Translations under genes and position numbers: made by a program
Shown: positions 42,948 through 54,962 of the stretch, in pieces
How the letters are laid out: each line of letters opens with the position of its first letter
Position numbering within the stretch: position 1 is the stretch's first letter
The notes under the pieces: generated by a model
Told to the model about the DNA's origin: nothing
Seen by the model: only the letters and a program-made list of their open reading frames with translations
The model's database searches: none
Assembly: GCA_015680685.1 (NCBI GenBank)
Contig: MNCI01007710.1
Location: 61,743 to 123,742 of the forward strand
Direction: 5' to 3'
From: Gnetum montanum
Lineage: Eukaryota > Streptophyta > Gnetopsida > Gnetales > Gnetaceae
Length of the DNA: 62,000 nucleotides

Positions 42948-45330
42948 ATGTCTCCTTCTTCTTATGAGAGTGCTTCATCGCCTAGGTTTGACACCATCAA
43001 CAAACGAAGGCGGAGTGTACAGGATATTCGCCAATACCCCAACAGTTTCACTTGATATACATTCATCCTAATGAGTATATGCTAGACTTTACCTTTATCC
43101 TCCACTAGGATGAACAACTGCATTGGCGTGATTTAGAAGGTAACATAGTGTTACCCCCCAATCGCTCAATCCCAAGCATGCTTCTTTGTGCTCTCACATG
43201 AATTGGTATGCAACACTTACAATTAGAGTACGTTGTGCATGAACAAGATTTAAGAGATTATTGACCCATAGAGGCACAACGTCAAAGGCACCTAGAACAG
43301 AAGAGACATTACAAATCTATGAAGGAAAAGTGGTCTCAGGATGTCCTGTATGTCATAAGTGAAAATGAGGATGGTGAACCTACCTTGGGAGCGTTTCCAC
43401 ATAACGATGTTTTTCTAATTAACTTTGGTCAAGGAGTTTTGTATCAGAATCTTCACTCAACCATTCATAACCTAGGTTCTGATACCAATGTACTCAAAGG
43501 ATCTAAGAAAGGAACACAAACACATGATAATGATGGACATTCCAATCGTAACAGTGATCAAGGCCATGACCACCAAAGAGAAAGTAGCAAATACCATCAC
43601 GGTGCTAGTCCTCCTTCCTCTTCACCTTCATCATCTCCTTCCCCCTCTTCTTCAGGATCTGAATGCAGTCACATAGGGAAAGGCCATGAGGACAATGGTA
43701 AGCGAAACAGAGATCATAGACAAAACAGTTGAGAAAGGGGACAAGGGCATTCCAAGGAAACACATCACGAAAGAAGGAAGAGTAGGGAACAACATAGGCA
43801 TCATAGATGCCATAGACAATATGATCACGAAGAACCCCTACTCACCACCCAAAATATGTTAGATATAACAGAGGCCATTAGGATTCCAACAAGGCACCAA
43901 AAGGACTGGAGGATCAAAAGACTAGACATGAATAACATCCCACGATTTGAAGGTGGATACAATGCTGATCCTCAAAACCATCTACAAGCATTTCACGATG
44001 CATGTGCCTTGCAAAATATAGAAAATGAGTGGTAAAATCTAAAGTTGTTTCCATGGACACTGACCAAGGAAGCAAAAAGTTGGTACCAGTCCTTAGAACC
44101 AGAATCCATTCGTCAATGGAGTACCATGTTAGAGTTGTTCAACGATAAGTATCAAATGTACTCCTGAGTGTCCAACCTGTGTAAGCAAATCCAAGGATGG
44201 AAACAAGGAAGACATGAACCCTTGGATGTTTCCATAGGCCAATATTATGCATTATTACATCGTTTCCCTAGCCATGGTTACTCACAAAGGGAACAACTAC
44301 GCCATCTTGTACATGGGATTAGGTACGAGATGCAAAGAACCCTGGGGACTTATGCCCAAGGAAGGTTATCTGAGCTTAGAGCCCATCAAATACAAAGATT
44401 GTTGGAGCAAGTTGCCAAGGAGGAAGGTGAGTTAAGAAAAAGAGAAAGTCTGGAGGAATACAATAGAGATCCTTCCCTCCGAAAGAAGAAAGTTAGATTT
44501 TGTGAAGATGATGAAGAGTCGCCACTTGAAGAGATGGTAAATAGGAAGAATTTGCCCATTCAAAAATTTGCATCAAAAATATTGGCAAAGGTAGATCAAA
44601 TGTGGAATTCCCTAGATGATAAATTTCAAACCGTTCTAAAATTAGTAGAGGAGTCTAGAGAGTAGGGTAGTGGCCAAGAGAAAAGGAAAAAGAAAGAAGC
44701 TGAATATGCATGTAACAAGGGTAAGGGAAAAGTTTCAGTCATTAAGGAGGTTGTGGATTTAGACATAGACAATCATGGTGGATGTGAGATATGCCAATAT
44801 GACCATCCTAAAGGATGTTTCCTAGTAGTGTTACATCTGCAAGAGTCTGGGGTGTATGCACGAAACCCACGATTATACAAATGGAAAACACCCCGAAGGT
44901 TACCTTATCCTCAGGGTAACCTAAGGCAGTTCTACCAACCCTTGACATATTATCCAAGTGGCACTCCACCACAACCAAATGAACAATATCAACAATGAAA
45001 ACATCCATAATCATGAGGAATGCCATTACTACATCAACAATACCCTTACCATCAACCTAACCCATATAGGTACTATGTTCAGCAGCTGATCTCTTCACCT
45101 GACTCCACTAGTCACATCATTCCTTAGCCTCACTACCAGACCCACGAATATCATAGAACTCCTTCTCCTAGGGGTGATGTTCCACAAATGTACTATCCTT
45201 CTCATCCAACTGCACCTCTTCCACCCTTAGCTCCATTACCACCTGCTCCAACTATGTAGGGTGAGCTTTCTACCCAGCCACAACAATGTAATGCTACAAG
45301 GGTTGTCAATCCTCAACCTACTGTTGGTTC
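42948..45330 (+). pseudogene. Element C gag, broken
   Basis: Starts MSPSSYESASSPRFD at 42948. Blocks in order: DEQLHWRDLEGNIVLP (about 43105-43155); a Ser/His-rich linker (43319-43732); the capsid-like region LDMNNIPRFEGGYNADPQ, WYQSLEPESIRQWSTMLEL, SNLCKQIQGWKQGRHEPLD (43920-44430); RKRESLEEYNRDPSLRKKK; and the zinc-knuckle-like CEICQYDHPKGC (about 44785-44820, CX2CX3HX3C). A Pro/Tyr-rich tail leads into the protease. Stops and one or two frame changes. Confidence 0.82.
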
Positions 45331-45990
45331 AGAAAATTGATCAAAGAAAAGATTTTTCTTTAGAACCAATAGTCCAACCCAATCCTTATAGCCACAAGCA
45401 GCTAATTGTCTAAATGCCTCACCATCGTTCGAACCTTTGGAGCTTCCTTCAAACCAAAGACCACACCAAACACATACTATCATGCTAACCCACACCATTA
45501 CCAATTGGATTAAAGCTGGCCATCTCCCTAGGAAATTCTCTAATCTTGGAAGTCCTCTTATATATTTGCAAATTGCTGGGAATGAGCCTTGCAAAGCTCT
45601 TTTGGATTTAGGTTCTAGTGTTAACTTAATCTCTCAAGAAATGTACAAAGCCTAGAACCTACCTCCACTAAAAAAGAGTAACATCAATTTAGAGTTGGTC
45701 AACTAGTCCATCACTATCTCATTAGGACTAGTGGAGAACATTGTCATCACTATTTGTGGGTGGTTGTATCCAGAAAATTTCCTAGTGATTCAAGTCAACA
45801 ACTATAAAGGGGACTTCCCAATCATAATGGGAAGAGCATGGCTAAGAACAATTGATGTGTGCCTAGGAATACATGATCTTTCCCTAGAGATATTAAAAGA
45901 AAATGCATTTGGGAAGATTGAGAAGAAGAAAGTTCCATGCATCACATACAATGACACAAGGTGCAACTGCATGTAGAAGTCATGGTTTGT
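45331..45990 (+). pseudogene. Element C retropepsin-like protease, broken
   Basis: THTITNWIKAGHLPRKFSN, then the active-site region CKALLDLGSSVNLISQEMY (DLG for D-S/T-G), two stops, then ENIVITICGWLYPENFLV and FPIIMGRAWLRTIDV (second conserved loop, normally GRPWL-like). Ends VPCITYNDTRCNCM at 45976. Confidence 0.8.
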
Positions 45991-46439
45991 ACAACGCTTA
46001 ACACTACCTACATGCAACCAATGTGCACAAGTAACGGATATAGAAAGATGCCTATATGCAGTATCCATAAGATAGGAAGGCACCTAGTGGTTGACAATTG
46101 ACCGAAAGAGTAATTCAACTATATGCATGGAACTAGTTGAAAGCTTGACTCACGCTTACATTGATAGCATAGATACATTAGAGCAAGTCCATTGCCAACT
46201 TCCAAGTCTTGACATCAAAAATATCAACTAGGGGAAGTTGAAAATCCTTAACGAGTTTAAGCAAGAGCCCCTTGAATTAAAATTGTTGCCCACTAGTATG
46301 GAATATACATTTCTCAAGAATGGAAAGTCAGTAATCATCAATGCTAAGCTCGCTCCTCAACAAAAAGCAAAATTGCTGAAAATGGTAAATAAATAGTCAA
46401 AATCCTTTGCTTGGTCATATCTTGAATTAACCAAAATAG

Positions 46440-47110
46440 ATCCTAGGATATGTTAACATAGAATTCACATTGACCCCTCCATGAAGCCTTGATGACAACT
46501 GCAAAGATGACTAAACCCAAAGCTTAAGCAAGTGGTTAAAGAAGAAATTGAACAACTTCTAAAAGTTGGGTTCATCTACCCCATTACTAATAGTGAATGG
46601 GTTAGCCCATTAGTCATTGTGCCTAAAAAGGGAGGTAAATGGAGGGTGTGTATAGACTTTAGGCTATTGAACATGGCAACATTTAAAGATCAATTCCCAT
46701 TGCCATTTGTTGACCAAGTCTTAGATACCATTGCAGGGCATTTCTACTATAGTTTTCTAGATGGTTATAGTGGATACAATCAAATTAAAATAACACCAAA
46801 AGACCAAGCTAAGACTACATTCACAAGTCCTTGGGGGACATTTTCATATAGGTCGATGCTATTTGGCTTATGCAATGCCCCAACAACATTTCAACATTTG
46901 GTTCTATGCATATTTCAGCAGCAAATAGGGAATGGTGTGGAGGTCTTTATGGACGATTTCTCCACCTACAGAGTGAACTTCGAACAAGCATTGGACCGAT
47001 TAGAATAAGTATGAAAATGATGTGTAGAAACCAACTTAAGGCTAAATTTGTGAAAAATCCATTTAATGGTCCAAGAAGGGGTTGTGTTAGGGTATAATAT
47101 TTGACAAATA
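46440..47110 (+). pseudogene. Element C reverse transcriptase, broken
   Basis: The open part 46532-47008 reads VKEEIEQLLKVGFIYPITN, SEWVSPLVIVPKKGGKWRV, CIDFRLLNMATFKDQFPLP, HFYYSFLDGYSGYNQIKI, GTFSYRSMLFGLCNAPTTF and VEVFMDDFS (FMDD at 46946-46957). All palm and finger motifs including the catalytic Asp pair are present. The thumb is frame-shifted after 47008. This is the best-preserved pol domain in the Athila-like group here. Confidence 0.88.
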
Positions 47111-47139
47111 GGGATAGAGGTAGATCCCAAAAAGATTAA

Positions 47140-47745
47140 AGTCATCCAAGGAATCACTCATCAACCTAAAATTGTAAAAGATATTTGATCATTCCTTGGA
47201 CATACTGGCTATTATAGATGCTTCATTGAGAACTTTTCAAAGATTGCAAAATCATTGGTAGAATTAATGAAGAAGAATGTACCCTTTGCATGGAGCAGGG
47301 AATGTGAGATAACTTTCCAAACCTTAAAATAGAAGCTCATAGAAACACCCATTCTACAAGCTCCTAACTAGTCTAGACCATTCCACATAGTGACTGACGT
47401 GTCCAACTTTGCTTTAGGAGCCCTACTTACATAGTTAGATGACCAAAAGTGACCCTATTACATTCACTATGCAAGTCGAAGTATTGCTGGTGCACAAATC
47501 AACTACACCACAACAAAAAAAGAGTTAATGGCTATGGTGTTTGCACTAGAAAAATTTAGGCACTATGTAATGGACTATAAGATATTTGTACACATGGATC
47601 ATAGTGCAATTTAGTTTCTAATGAATAAACCAATGGTAAGCCCTCGCATCATAAGATGGCTTGTGATCATACAAGAGTTCAATCTTACGATGATCGATTA
47701 TAAAGGCATCGAGAATGTTGTTGCTGATCACCTATCTTGGTTATA
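47140..47745 (+). pseudogene. Element C RNase H, broken
   Basis: Connection region SFLGHTGYYRCFIENFSKI (about 47185-47245), then RPFHIVTDVSNFALGALL (about 47377), YYIHYASRSIAGAQINYTT, KELMAMVFALEKFRHYV and ENVVADHLSWL (about 47710-47742). Several stops, mostly TAG. Typical Ty3/gypsy RNase H directly downstream of RT. Confidence 0.8.
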
Positions 47746-47954
47746 ATGGGACAACAAAGAGGATGAATATCCAATTTCTAACTGCTTCCCTAATGAAATC
47801 CTCTTTGCAAGTGTAATAAATAATGAATTAACCACAGGTAAAAGTTGGTATAGTAGCATTCTTACCTATCTTCTCACACAAGAAACACCACAAGGGTTAG
47901 ACGTTAAAAAGAAACAACAGTTTCTTCACTGAGCCAAATATTTCATGGAAATCA

Positions 47955-48970
47955 ATGGACAAATTTATAAGGTATGTTCTAATGGCTTGGTCCAGTGGTG
48001 TGTTCCTGATGTAGATTAATTACGAGTTCTCCAACATGCTCATGAGGGCCCTTGTGGGGGTCATTATGCTGGGAGACAAGCAGCCATTAAAATCTTGCTT
48101 GCACGATATTATTGGCCTACATTGTTCTGAGACACTCATCATTTCATCCAAACTTGTGAGTGCTGCCAGTGCAATGAGGGAATGATTGCTAGAATGGAGG
48201 ATCCACAACAATAGATTCAACCCTTAAAACCCTTCGACATATGGGGAATTGATTTTATGGGGCCTATTACACCGATGTCTAATGGAAAAGAATACATCAT
48301 TGTTGTTGTTGACTATTTTACAAAATGGGCAAAATCAGCCACTGTTACAAACTATACATCATCTACTATTGCATGATTTATTCAACAACAAATTGTAAAT
48401 AGGTTTGGCATGATGCACTTATTTTTGACAATGGTACACATTTTACAGGTGTGAATTTTCAGAAGTTGATGTAATGCTTAGGAGTTGAGCATAAAATGAC
48501 TACACCATATCATCCTCAAGCGAATGGTCAAGCTGAAGTCACCAATAGGGAGATCACAAAAATATTGACATGGACCATTAGCAAATATAGGCAAGACTAG
48601 AGCACCAAATTCAACGATGCTCTTTGGGCTTACCACTCCACGTGAAAACTCCCTATAGGCTATTCTCCCTACGAGTTAGTTTACAGTACACTTCCAACAC
48701 TTCCTATCTAAGTTGAGCTCCGTACACTATCTACAGCATATGACCTTAACCTTGACCTCTTTCTAGCATAGAAAGAATAGTTAATAAACCTTAACTTTCT
48801 AGATGAAAATCGATTAGCGACCCTGTCATCCAACAAATTGCACTAGGTCTTCAACAAGCAATGTCATGACCTAGAATTACGAAAGTTACATACCAACTAG
48901 GAGATAAGGTTCTTTATTGGAATCCCACACATATGCCACAATGAACTAATTTTAAAATGTTGTGGGAAGA
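47955..48970 (+). pseudogene. Element C integrase, broken
   Basis: Zinc-binding HHCC part: HEGPCGGHYAGRQAAIKIL, RYYWPTLF, CECCQCNEGM. Core: [15 protein letters not shown] (first Asp, about 48250), [16 protein letters not shown], after a frameshift FDNGTHFTGVNFQKLM (second Asp, about 48430) and YHPQANGQAEVTNREI (third residue Glu present, about 48534). The C-terminal region continues to about 48970 with several stops. Confidence 0.82.
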
Positions 48971-49624
48971 ACCTTATATCATTCATGAAACTTTTCCCTT
49001 AAGGGCCATGATGATTTATAAATTTCAAAGCCTAGGTAGGAGGTTATTAGTCAACATCCAATAAACCAAACCCTTCCATGAACCTAAAACGGCCAGTACT
49101 CGCACTACCTCTATTAATGAACAACCTTGCTCATTATCTTGGATCTCCTCCTTCCAACTTAGTCATGGGGGAGATGGCCACTAATGCTAACTATTTTAAA
49201 GCCCTCATTTCCTTTGTATTTTTTGTTTTATACATTTTTGGTTTACACATTTTTGTTTTACACCATCATTAAAATTTTTACTACTTCTTCCTCTATTACA
49301 TTTTATTTGATTTACTCTCATTCATCATATAATAAGTGCTCATTATGGTGGATTCTACTATCATAGTGTTGATTGCTAATGTTTGGTTTTTACCTTTGAC
49401 TTTCAATATTGATGCTAATATCTGGTTCTTTTGATAAAATAGGTAATGACTCCATGTCATCCATTCATCCATTCAACTCTATGGTCTCCCATTATTTTGG
49501 AATTGTATTGTCCCTTTTCCTAAAAAAATCTATTAATGAATTGGTGGCTTGGCATTCTTCAAACCAAGGAAAGATTCAAATGGATTGAAAAGGATGTCAG
49601 TTCAAGGGGATTCAATGCATTTGT
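48971..49624 (+). other. Element C region after integrase
   Basis: Reads FQLSHGGDGH near 49150-49180, the same post-integrase segment that is fused to the protease linker in A and B. The rest is noncoding and collinear with their 3' regions until D's LTR border. Confidence 0.6.
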
Positions 49625-50256
49625 TGTAGTGACCGAAAACATCAATGGCTGTAAACACCAAGAGGTTGTTGGTCGGACAGTCTTAACCTCAGATCCGTGC
49701 GAGGGTCATGCTAGATAAAACGGAAGCGGGGTGCCCTAAATGGTCTAGTCAATTAGACAGGAACTTACTCAATGTCACTAAACCTTATGTAAACATTTAA
49801 TATGGAAACAATGCTTATAGTGTAAAATAACAATTATTAAATGTGAGGAAGTGTAAATGATATAGAATGTAATGATAAGCAGGAAAATAAAGCGAACTAG
49901 AGTTAAGAAATGCACCACTTCAAGATTACGACTTTACTTTATCAAGATGGATACAATCGATTGTGCAACACTAGGAAGCACAGAGATCCCAAAAGTAACT
50001 AGGATGTTCAAAGCAAGCCAACTGTGCACTTGAATGTGGACTTAAGAGCCAATAATGTGAAATGCTACAAAACCAACTTGTCGATTTTGTTAACAAATTG
50101 CTAACTGTATTTACCAACTGAGGATTTTTTTCCCACCCTTTGCACAAATTTGCTAGCTAAGAATTGCTAAATTTTGCCAACCAAATTGCCAAAAGCTAAA
50201 ATTTTTCCAAACACTAAGATTGCCAATTTGCCAACCCTTCGAGTGTTGCTCATCAG

Positions 50257-50271
50257 GGTATTTATAGGGCC
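50257..50271 (-). promoter_or_regulatory. TATA box of element D LTR
   Basis: Minus strand GGCCCTATAAATACC. The only canonical TATA box seen in the LTR in the orientation of the pol genes. Confidence 0.65.
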
Positions 50272-50465
50272 AGGAGGATGCGAGAAGTGAGCTTGGATGA
50301 CATGTGTCCTAGGCCCACAAGATGTTGACATGTCCATACTACATGAACATGCAAAGCCAGTCATGAACCTGTCATGCTGCAATTACGCTGTCGAAACTAG
50401 AGATGCTAGGATCAAGTGTGCCAACAATGCAGACAATGAAGCATACTGATGTACCGTAGTTGCCT

Positions 50466-51133
50466 GCTATGTTGTGCTACGTTGTGGAGCATAGCATGTT
50501 GGCGTAGCATAGTTTCTTGCTACGATGTGCTATGCTATATAGCGTAGCATAGCGTAGCCACCAGTTCAAAGAAGAAATTTGCGTTAGAGTTAATTGCATG
50601 TGCTAGAGGCCTTTGAAGTGTTTTGGATAGTTCTGCATGTTTACTACGCTATGCTACACTACGTAGCATAGCATATCGTAGCAGCTGGCTTTAACTGTGA
50701 TTTTCATTTGAGTTGTAAACATTTGTTTGAAGATCATGTTGACAATCTGCAACCTTTGCACTTTGCAAAGTGAAGCTTTTGAATTTGCTGATCTTGCATT
50801 TTGAGATGCCTTTTGTTGTTCTTGCATCATCGCTATGCCGTGCTACACTATGCAGCATAGCATAGCGTAGCAGCCAAAATAGCCTACTTTTTGCTTAATC
50901 TACCACTTTTCTAGTAATAGGAGCTTTGCTGAAGGACTTGAAGTCAAACAAGACAACTAGTTTTGAAGGCTGGAGTGCTTGCTGAGTGCAATTGGAATCA
51001 CTAGGTAAGCTAGGCCTTTCTATTTTTCCTTTGCTACACTATGCTATGCTGCATAGCGTAGCACTTCGTCTTGCAACAGTTTGGTCGCCTGAGCAACTGT
51101 CTTCTGAGGCCTGCTATGCTACATAGCGTAGCA
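50466..51133 (-). repeat. Array of six short hairpins in D's U3
   Basis: Hairpins at about 50466-50518, 50519-50558, 50643-50683, 50829-50875, 51031-51063 and 51111-51133. Each has a left arm like TGCTACACTATGCTATGC and a right arm like GCATAGCATAGCGTAGCA. They are separated by unrelated sequence, so this is not a simple tandem repeat. All lie upstream of the LTR's TATA box. Confidence 0.8.
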
Positions 51134-51367
51134 AACTTCTTAACTAGAAAATTTGTTGAATTGTTTTGTTGATCTTGAGCACCATCGACAACCCTTAGCA
51201 TGTTTTCTAAATGAACTGTCAACCGGTTAAATTGTCCAAACCAGACCATCTAAACTCAGAGCATCCATTTCTTGTCAAATGGTCATGAGGCTACACTTGT
51301 GGAAATGTTTGCCTTAGTTCCAGGACCCTAGTAAAGCAAGAATGCCTTGAAAATTTAGGGTGTTTCA

Positions 51368-51380
51368 TTGGCCCCTCTTT
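51368..51380 (-). other. Element D polypurine tract
   Basis: Minus strand AAAGAGGGGCCAA immediately precedes TGAAACACCC. It fixes both the orientation and the U3 edge of the LTR. Confidence 0.8.
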
Positions 51381-52701
51381 GTCGACATCTGGAGGATGGA
51401 CCCAAGAGACGCCAACAAAGAATACGAAACACATGAAAAACAAAACGCTAACATCACTCTTTAGTGATCACCAAGCTATTGCTTAATTTTTCTTGAGAGT
51501 GTTGGATTGGTTATGCAGAGAAAAGGGAAGGGTTAAGAAGGGGGGAAGGAGGTTTAGGAAAATGGTAAAGATGAAACTTAGCAGAATCCCTCGTCAGAAT
51601 GCTTGTGAGGGAGTTGTTTGCATGGTCATCTTTGCTTTTGTTGATCTTTGACCTCTTGTCGGAATGCTTAGAGAGGGTGATTGCAAAACAACCTATGTGC
51701 CATTTTTTTTAAGCACATTTTTTTACGAGCTTTTGCTTTTTTACACTTTTGCTTTTGTTGTTTTACCATTTACATTTGCAAACAACCTTGTTGTTGCAGG
51801 ACAAGTGTTTCTTTCCTGGGATGAGTTGTGTTACATCCACATAGGGCTCTAACCCACTTACAGATGTTTCCTATGTGGTGAGCTATGTTACGCGTGTCAT
51901 GGAATTTGCAGTTGAGCATATGGGAGGACTTTATAGGTATCAGGAAAAGCTTGTAAAATAGGTGAGAGAGTGGATTGTGAGTGTAAGGAATAAGGTAAAG
52001 GGGTTTAAGGGGGAGGATAGGATGTGCACTTCGAAGTAGCCAAGCTAATCAAGACGACCACCTTGTAATGATGTAGTGTCCTGCCACCATGGCATAATGC
52101 ACCTCTGACCAACGCCCCTCTGGTACGTACCCTACAAACATAATAGAAAGCAAACCAGGAGAAACAACCATGATGTAAAACAAAGGCAAAGGTCTTACTT
52201 GCTATGGATGTTGTTGGAGCTTTGGACATTGTTGGTAAGGCATGTGACGTCTAAACTAGGAAGGCCAGCAGCAACCTTGGCAACACCAGTGTGAAGGATC
52301 TGGCACCGAGGAGGCTAGGAGTTACTGTGAATGCAGATGCTCAGGAATCCCTGCCCAAGGCAAACATTATGTAATTCATCTATGAAATGGGCTACCCAGT
52401 AGCTCAACCTCTTTTGGGCTCGGGCGACAATGGGGGTTAGAGGATAGCAACATTGTGGTTGGGCCACAATACTGCTAGGACTCCAGCAGCAGGCCGTGGT
52501 GGCAGTAGCTCCAAAGGGTTAGCAGGATGTCAGAAGATATCTCCGGAGGATTAGCAAGATGTCAGGAGCAATGGCATTGCATATATTCTAGAGGGTTTTT
52601 TCTTGGCATCGTGAACTATGTTATGGAACTACAATGTCCCATCTCATGTTGGCACTGTGCACGCTCGCTTGCTTCATGAGTCATGATGCATGCTAGGGAC
52701 G
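51381..52701 (-). other. Element D 3' internal region
   Basis: No pol or gag similarity. On the plus strand, 51700-51800 looks like a T-rich intron ending GTTGTTGCAG, so an antisense exon might follow at 51801, but the frame is short. Otherwise nothing recognised. Confidence 0.4.
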
Positions 52702-53150
52702 TGCTATGAACCTAATTTAAGGTCCTATGAGACCATGATGTGCTGGTTTAAGGTCTCAGTAGACCGTGATGTGCTAGTTTAAGGTCCTAGCAGACTGCTG
52801 TGCTAGCTTAGAGTCCCAGTAGATTGCTATGCTAGTTTATCGTCATAGCAGACAGTGGATAAGCTAGTTTAAGGTCCTAGTAGCCCGCTTGTGCTTGTTT
52901 AGCGTCTTGGAGGATGGTCTATGTCAGTTTATAGTCATAGCAAACTGTCTGTGTCAGTTTATAGTCATAGCGGACTATCTATGCTAGTTTATAGTCATAG
53001 CAGACTTTCTGTGCCATTTTTACATCGTGGTGGATGAGCTTTGCCAATTTTACGTCGTAGCGAACGTGTGCTCACCTTTGCCAATTTTATGTCATAGCGG
53101 ATGTTGGTGAAGCTTTGCCAGTTTTACATCGTAGCATATGTCTGCTTATC
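52702..53150 (-). repeat. Tandem array in D's 3' region, about 14 units of 29-37 bp
   Basis: Units share AGTTTAAGGTCCTAGCAGAC followed by a variable TGYTATGCT-like part. Units toward 53100 drift to ATTTTACGTCGTAGCGGA. An isolated unit-like copy lies at 56860 (TTTAAGGTCTTTGCAGACCG). Tat elements are known for tandem repeats in the region between pol and the 3' LTR. Confidence 0.75.
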
Positions 53151-54255
53151 TACTTCATGCATCAAGTGATTCATCGGATTTGCAAACTCATTGTCGTCCA
53201 TGTTTGCCAGCTTGAAGGCCCCATTCTCAAAGGCTTTTGTGACCATGTATGGACCTTTCCAGTTTGCTAATAATTTTTTCATATGCTCACAGATAGCCTT
53301 GAGAACAAGGTCTTCCTTCTGTATTGGTTGTTGATGTGGATTTGCATTATGTTTCTGCTGTTGCTTGTTTTGATAATGCTCTATGTGACCTACTGTCTAT
53401 GCATGCTCCACCTCTATTGAGTTGAGGTCGATGATCATCGACTTGTTGTTTTGGGCTTCACTCATGACATTCGATAGGATCATCCAAAGTAATGGCACCT
53501 GCAACTCAAGAGGTAACACCACTTCAAATCCATAAACTAGACTATAAGGCGTCTTACCTATCACAGTGCTACATGTCATCCTGTAAGCCCACAACACATA
53601 GAGGATTTGCTCATGCCATCCCCTCTTGCTGTTGTTAAGCATTTTCTTCAGCAAGTTGATGATGGACTTGTTTGTAGGCCTTTCTTGTCTATTCACCTGC
53701 GGGTAATATGGTGAGGAGAACGATTGTCTGATGCCAAGATTGTTGCAAAAGATTCAGGTTTTTGCATTACTAAACTGTGGTCCATTGTCGGTCACAATAG
53801 TCATGGGAAGCCCAAACCTTATCACGATCTTCTCCAAGATGAAGTGGAAAATTTGCTGAGATGTAGTCTTCCTCAAGGGGATAGCCTCTACCCACTTAGT
53901 AATATACTTAGTGGCGGTGATGATGAAGCTATGCCCTGCAGAAGACTTAGGTTTGATAGGTCCTATGATGTCTAGTCTCCATCGCTAGAAAAGCCATGTG
54001 ATCTACATTAGATGTAATTCTGTAGGTGAAACGTGTATGAGATTTGTGTATCTTTAGCATATATTTCAAGTCTTGACTTTGGCCAGGAAATCACACTCCA
54101 TGTGAGGACAATAGTACCCTAGACGTTTGATTTTTGTAGCCATGGCTCTAGGTGCTATGTGTCCACCACACAGTCCCTCATGTACTTCATTAATCACCTT
54201 CTACACTTACTCCTTATTTACACATAGTAGCAATATCCTATCATAGGAGCATTTT
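53151..54255 (-). pseudogene. Element D integrase, broken
   Basis: Minus strand, in order: HEGLCGGHIAPRAMATKIK and YYCPHMECDFLAK (zinc-binding part, damaged); WRLDIIGPIKPKSSAGHS (first Asp); LPMTIVTDNGPQFSNAKT (second Asp); YYPQVNRQERPTNKSIINL (Glu present); ILYVLWAYRMTCSTVIGKT and YSLVYGFEVVLPLEL. A C-terminal part reads WKGPYMVTKAFENGAF. The frame is open from 53696 to 53397; stops lie elsewhere. Confidence 0.82.
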
Positions 54256-54479
54256 CATAGGGCGTTGTCTCCCATAAGCACATATTGCAGAGCACGCTTA
54301 CGGATTGCATCTCTCTGGGCAAATGTCAATATGCTTGGGGGTTCATCATGTTGCAGGTAGGTTTTAATGTTGGCATACCACTCCTAGGTGTCTGTAGCAC
54401 TAACGGAGGCTACGTGTACTACCTGAGTATTAGGCTCCATACACTCAATAATCAAAGCTGGAAAATTTATGAACAAATG

Positions 54480-54960
54480 TGATGAAACTTTTAATGCTAG
54501 GGTGGCCAGGGCATCTGCTATGGTGTTTTCATTGTGTGGCACGTGTTTGACGTTCGTTGTTGTAAACTATTTAAGTAGGCTTTTTGCTAAGTCACAGTAG
54601 GGCTGCAAGTGTATAGCCTTACAGGCGTAGACCTTGGTGAGTTGATTCACAACAAGTTGTGAATCTCCACGAATTACCAGGTGTTGTATGCTTAATGCTT
54701 GGGCTGCTAAGAGGCCCCTAAGTAACCCTTCGTACTCTGCCACGTTGTTTGTATAAGGGAATGAAAAACAATAAGAAAAATGTTACATTTCCCCATAGGG
54801 GAACATAATGATAGCAGCTGCACTACCCCCTCATGTGGTTGAGGCACCGTCAAAATGCAAAGTAGCTTCAAGATGCAACAAAACAACATTGATAGTGCTA
54901 ACATGCTTGTCTGGGAATTCAGGATCTATGATCGCCTAGTCGTCAACGGGTGAGGTCGTA
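54480..54960 (-). pseudogene. Element D second RNase H (archaeal-type, aRNH), broken
   Basis: Minus strand: ATLHFDGAST (first Asp), YTNNVAEYEGLLRGLLAAQ (Glu), LVIRGDSQLVVNQLTKVYA (Asp), HNENTIADALATLALKV (Asp). All four catalytic acidic residues of an RNase H fold are present despite two or three stops. Its position between the ordinary RNase H and integrase is diagnostic of the Tat lineage. Confidence 0.8.
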
Positions 54961-54962
54961 AG

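Larger units (their letters stand above)
41994..49624 (+). mobile_element. Element C: Athila-like Ty3/gypsy element with full gag-pol, 3' end not seen
   Basis: 5' LTR, tRNA-Asp-type primer site, then decayed gag, protease, RT, RNase H and integrase in the Ty3/gypsy order. The RT (FLDGYSGYNQI, FMDDFS) and the integrase phrase [13 protein letters not shown], together with the primer site, point to the Athila lineage. The internal region stops being alignable to A and B at about 49622, where the LTR of D begins. The 3' LTR is not in the window and may lie beyond D. No env-like frame was recognised. Confidence 0.85.
49625..51367 (-). repeat. Element D 3' LTR
   Basis: 1743 bp; on the minus strand it runs TGAAACACCC to GGTCACTACA. 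TATAAATACC on the minus strand near 50257-50268 puts U3 at about 1.1 kb. Six hairpins built from GCTATGCTACG-like arms lie in U3 (50466-51133). Confidence 0.75.

Noticed and set aside
43600-43700. Ser/Pro-rich or RS-like splicing factor
   Set aside because: The Arg/His/Ser-rich segment lies inside the gag of element C and is conserved in the linker of A and B.
49625-51367. 5' LTR of a plus-strand element
   Set aside because: The sequence right of it is a polypurine tract in the minus orientation, not a tRNA-complementary site, and RT and integrase read on the minus strand.
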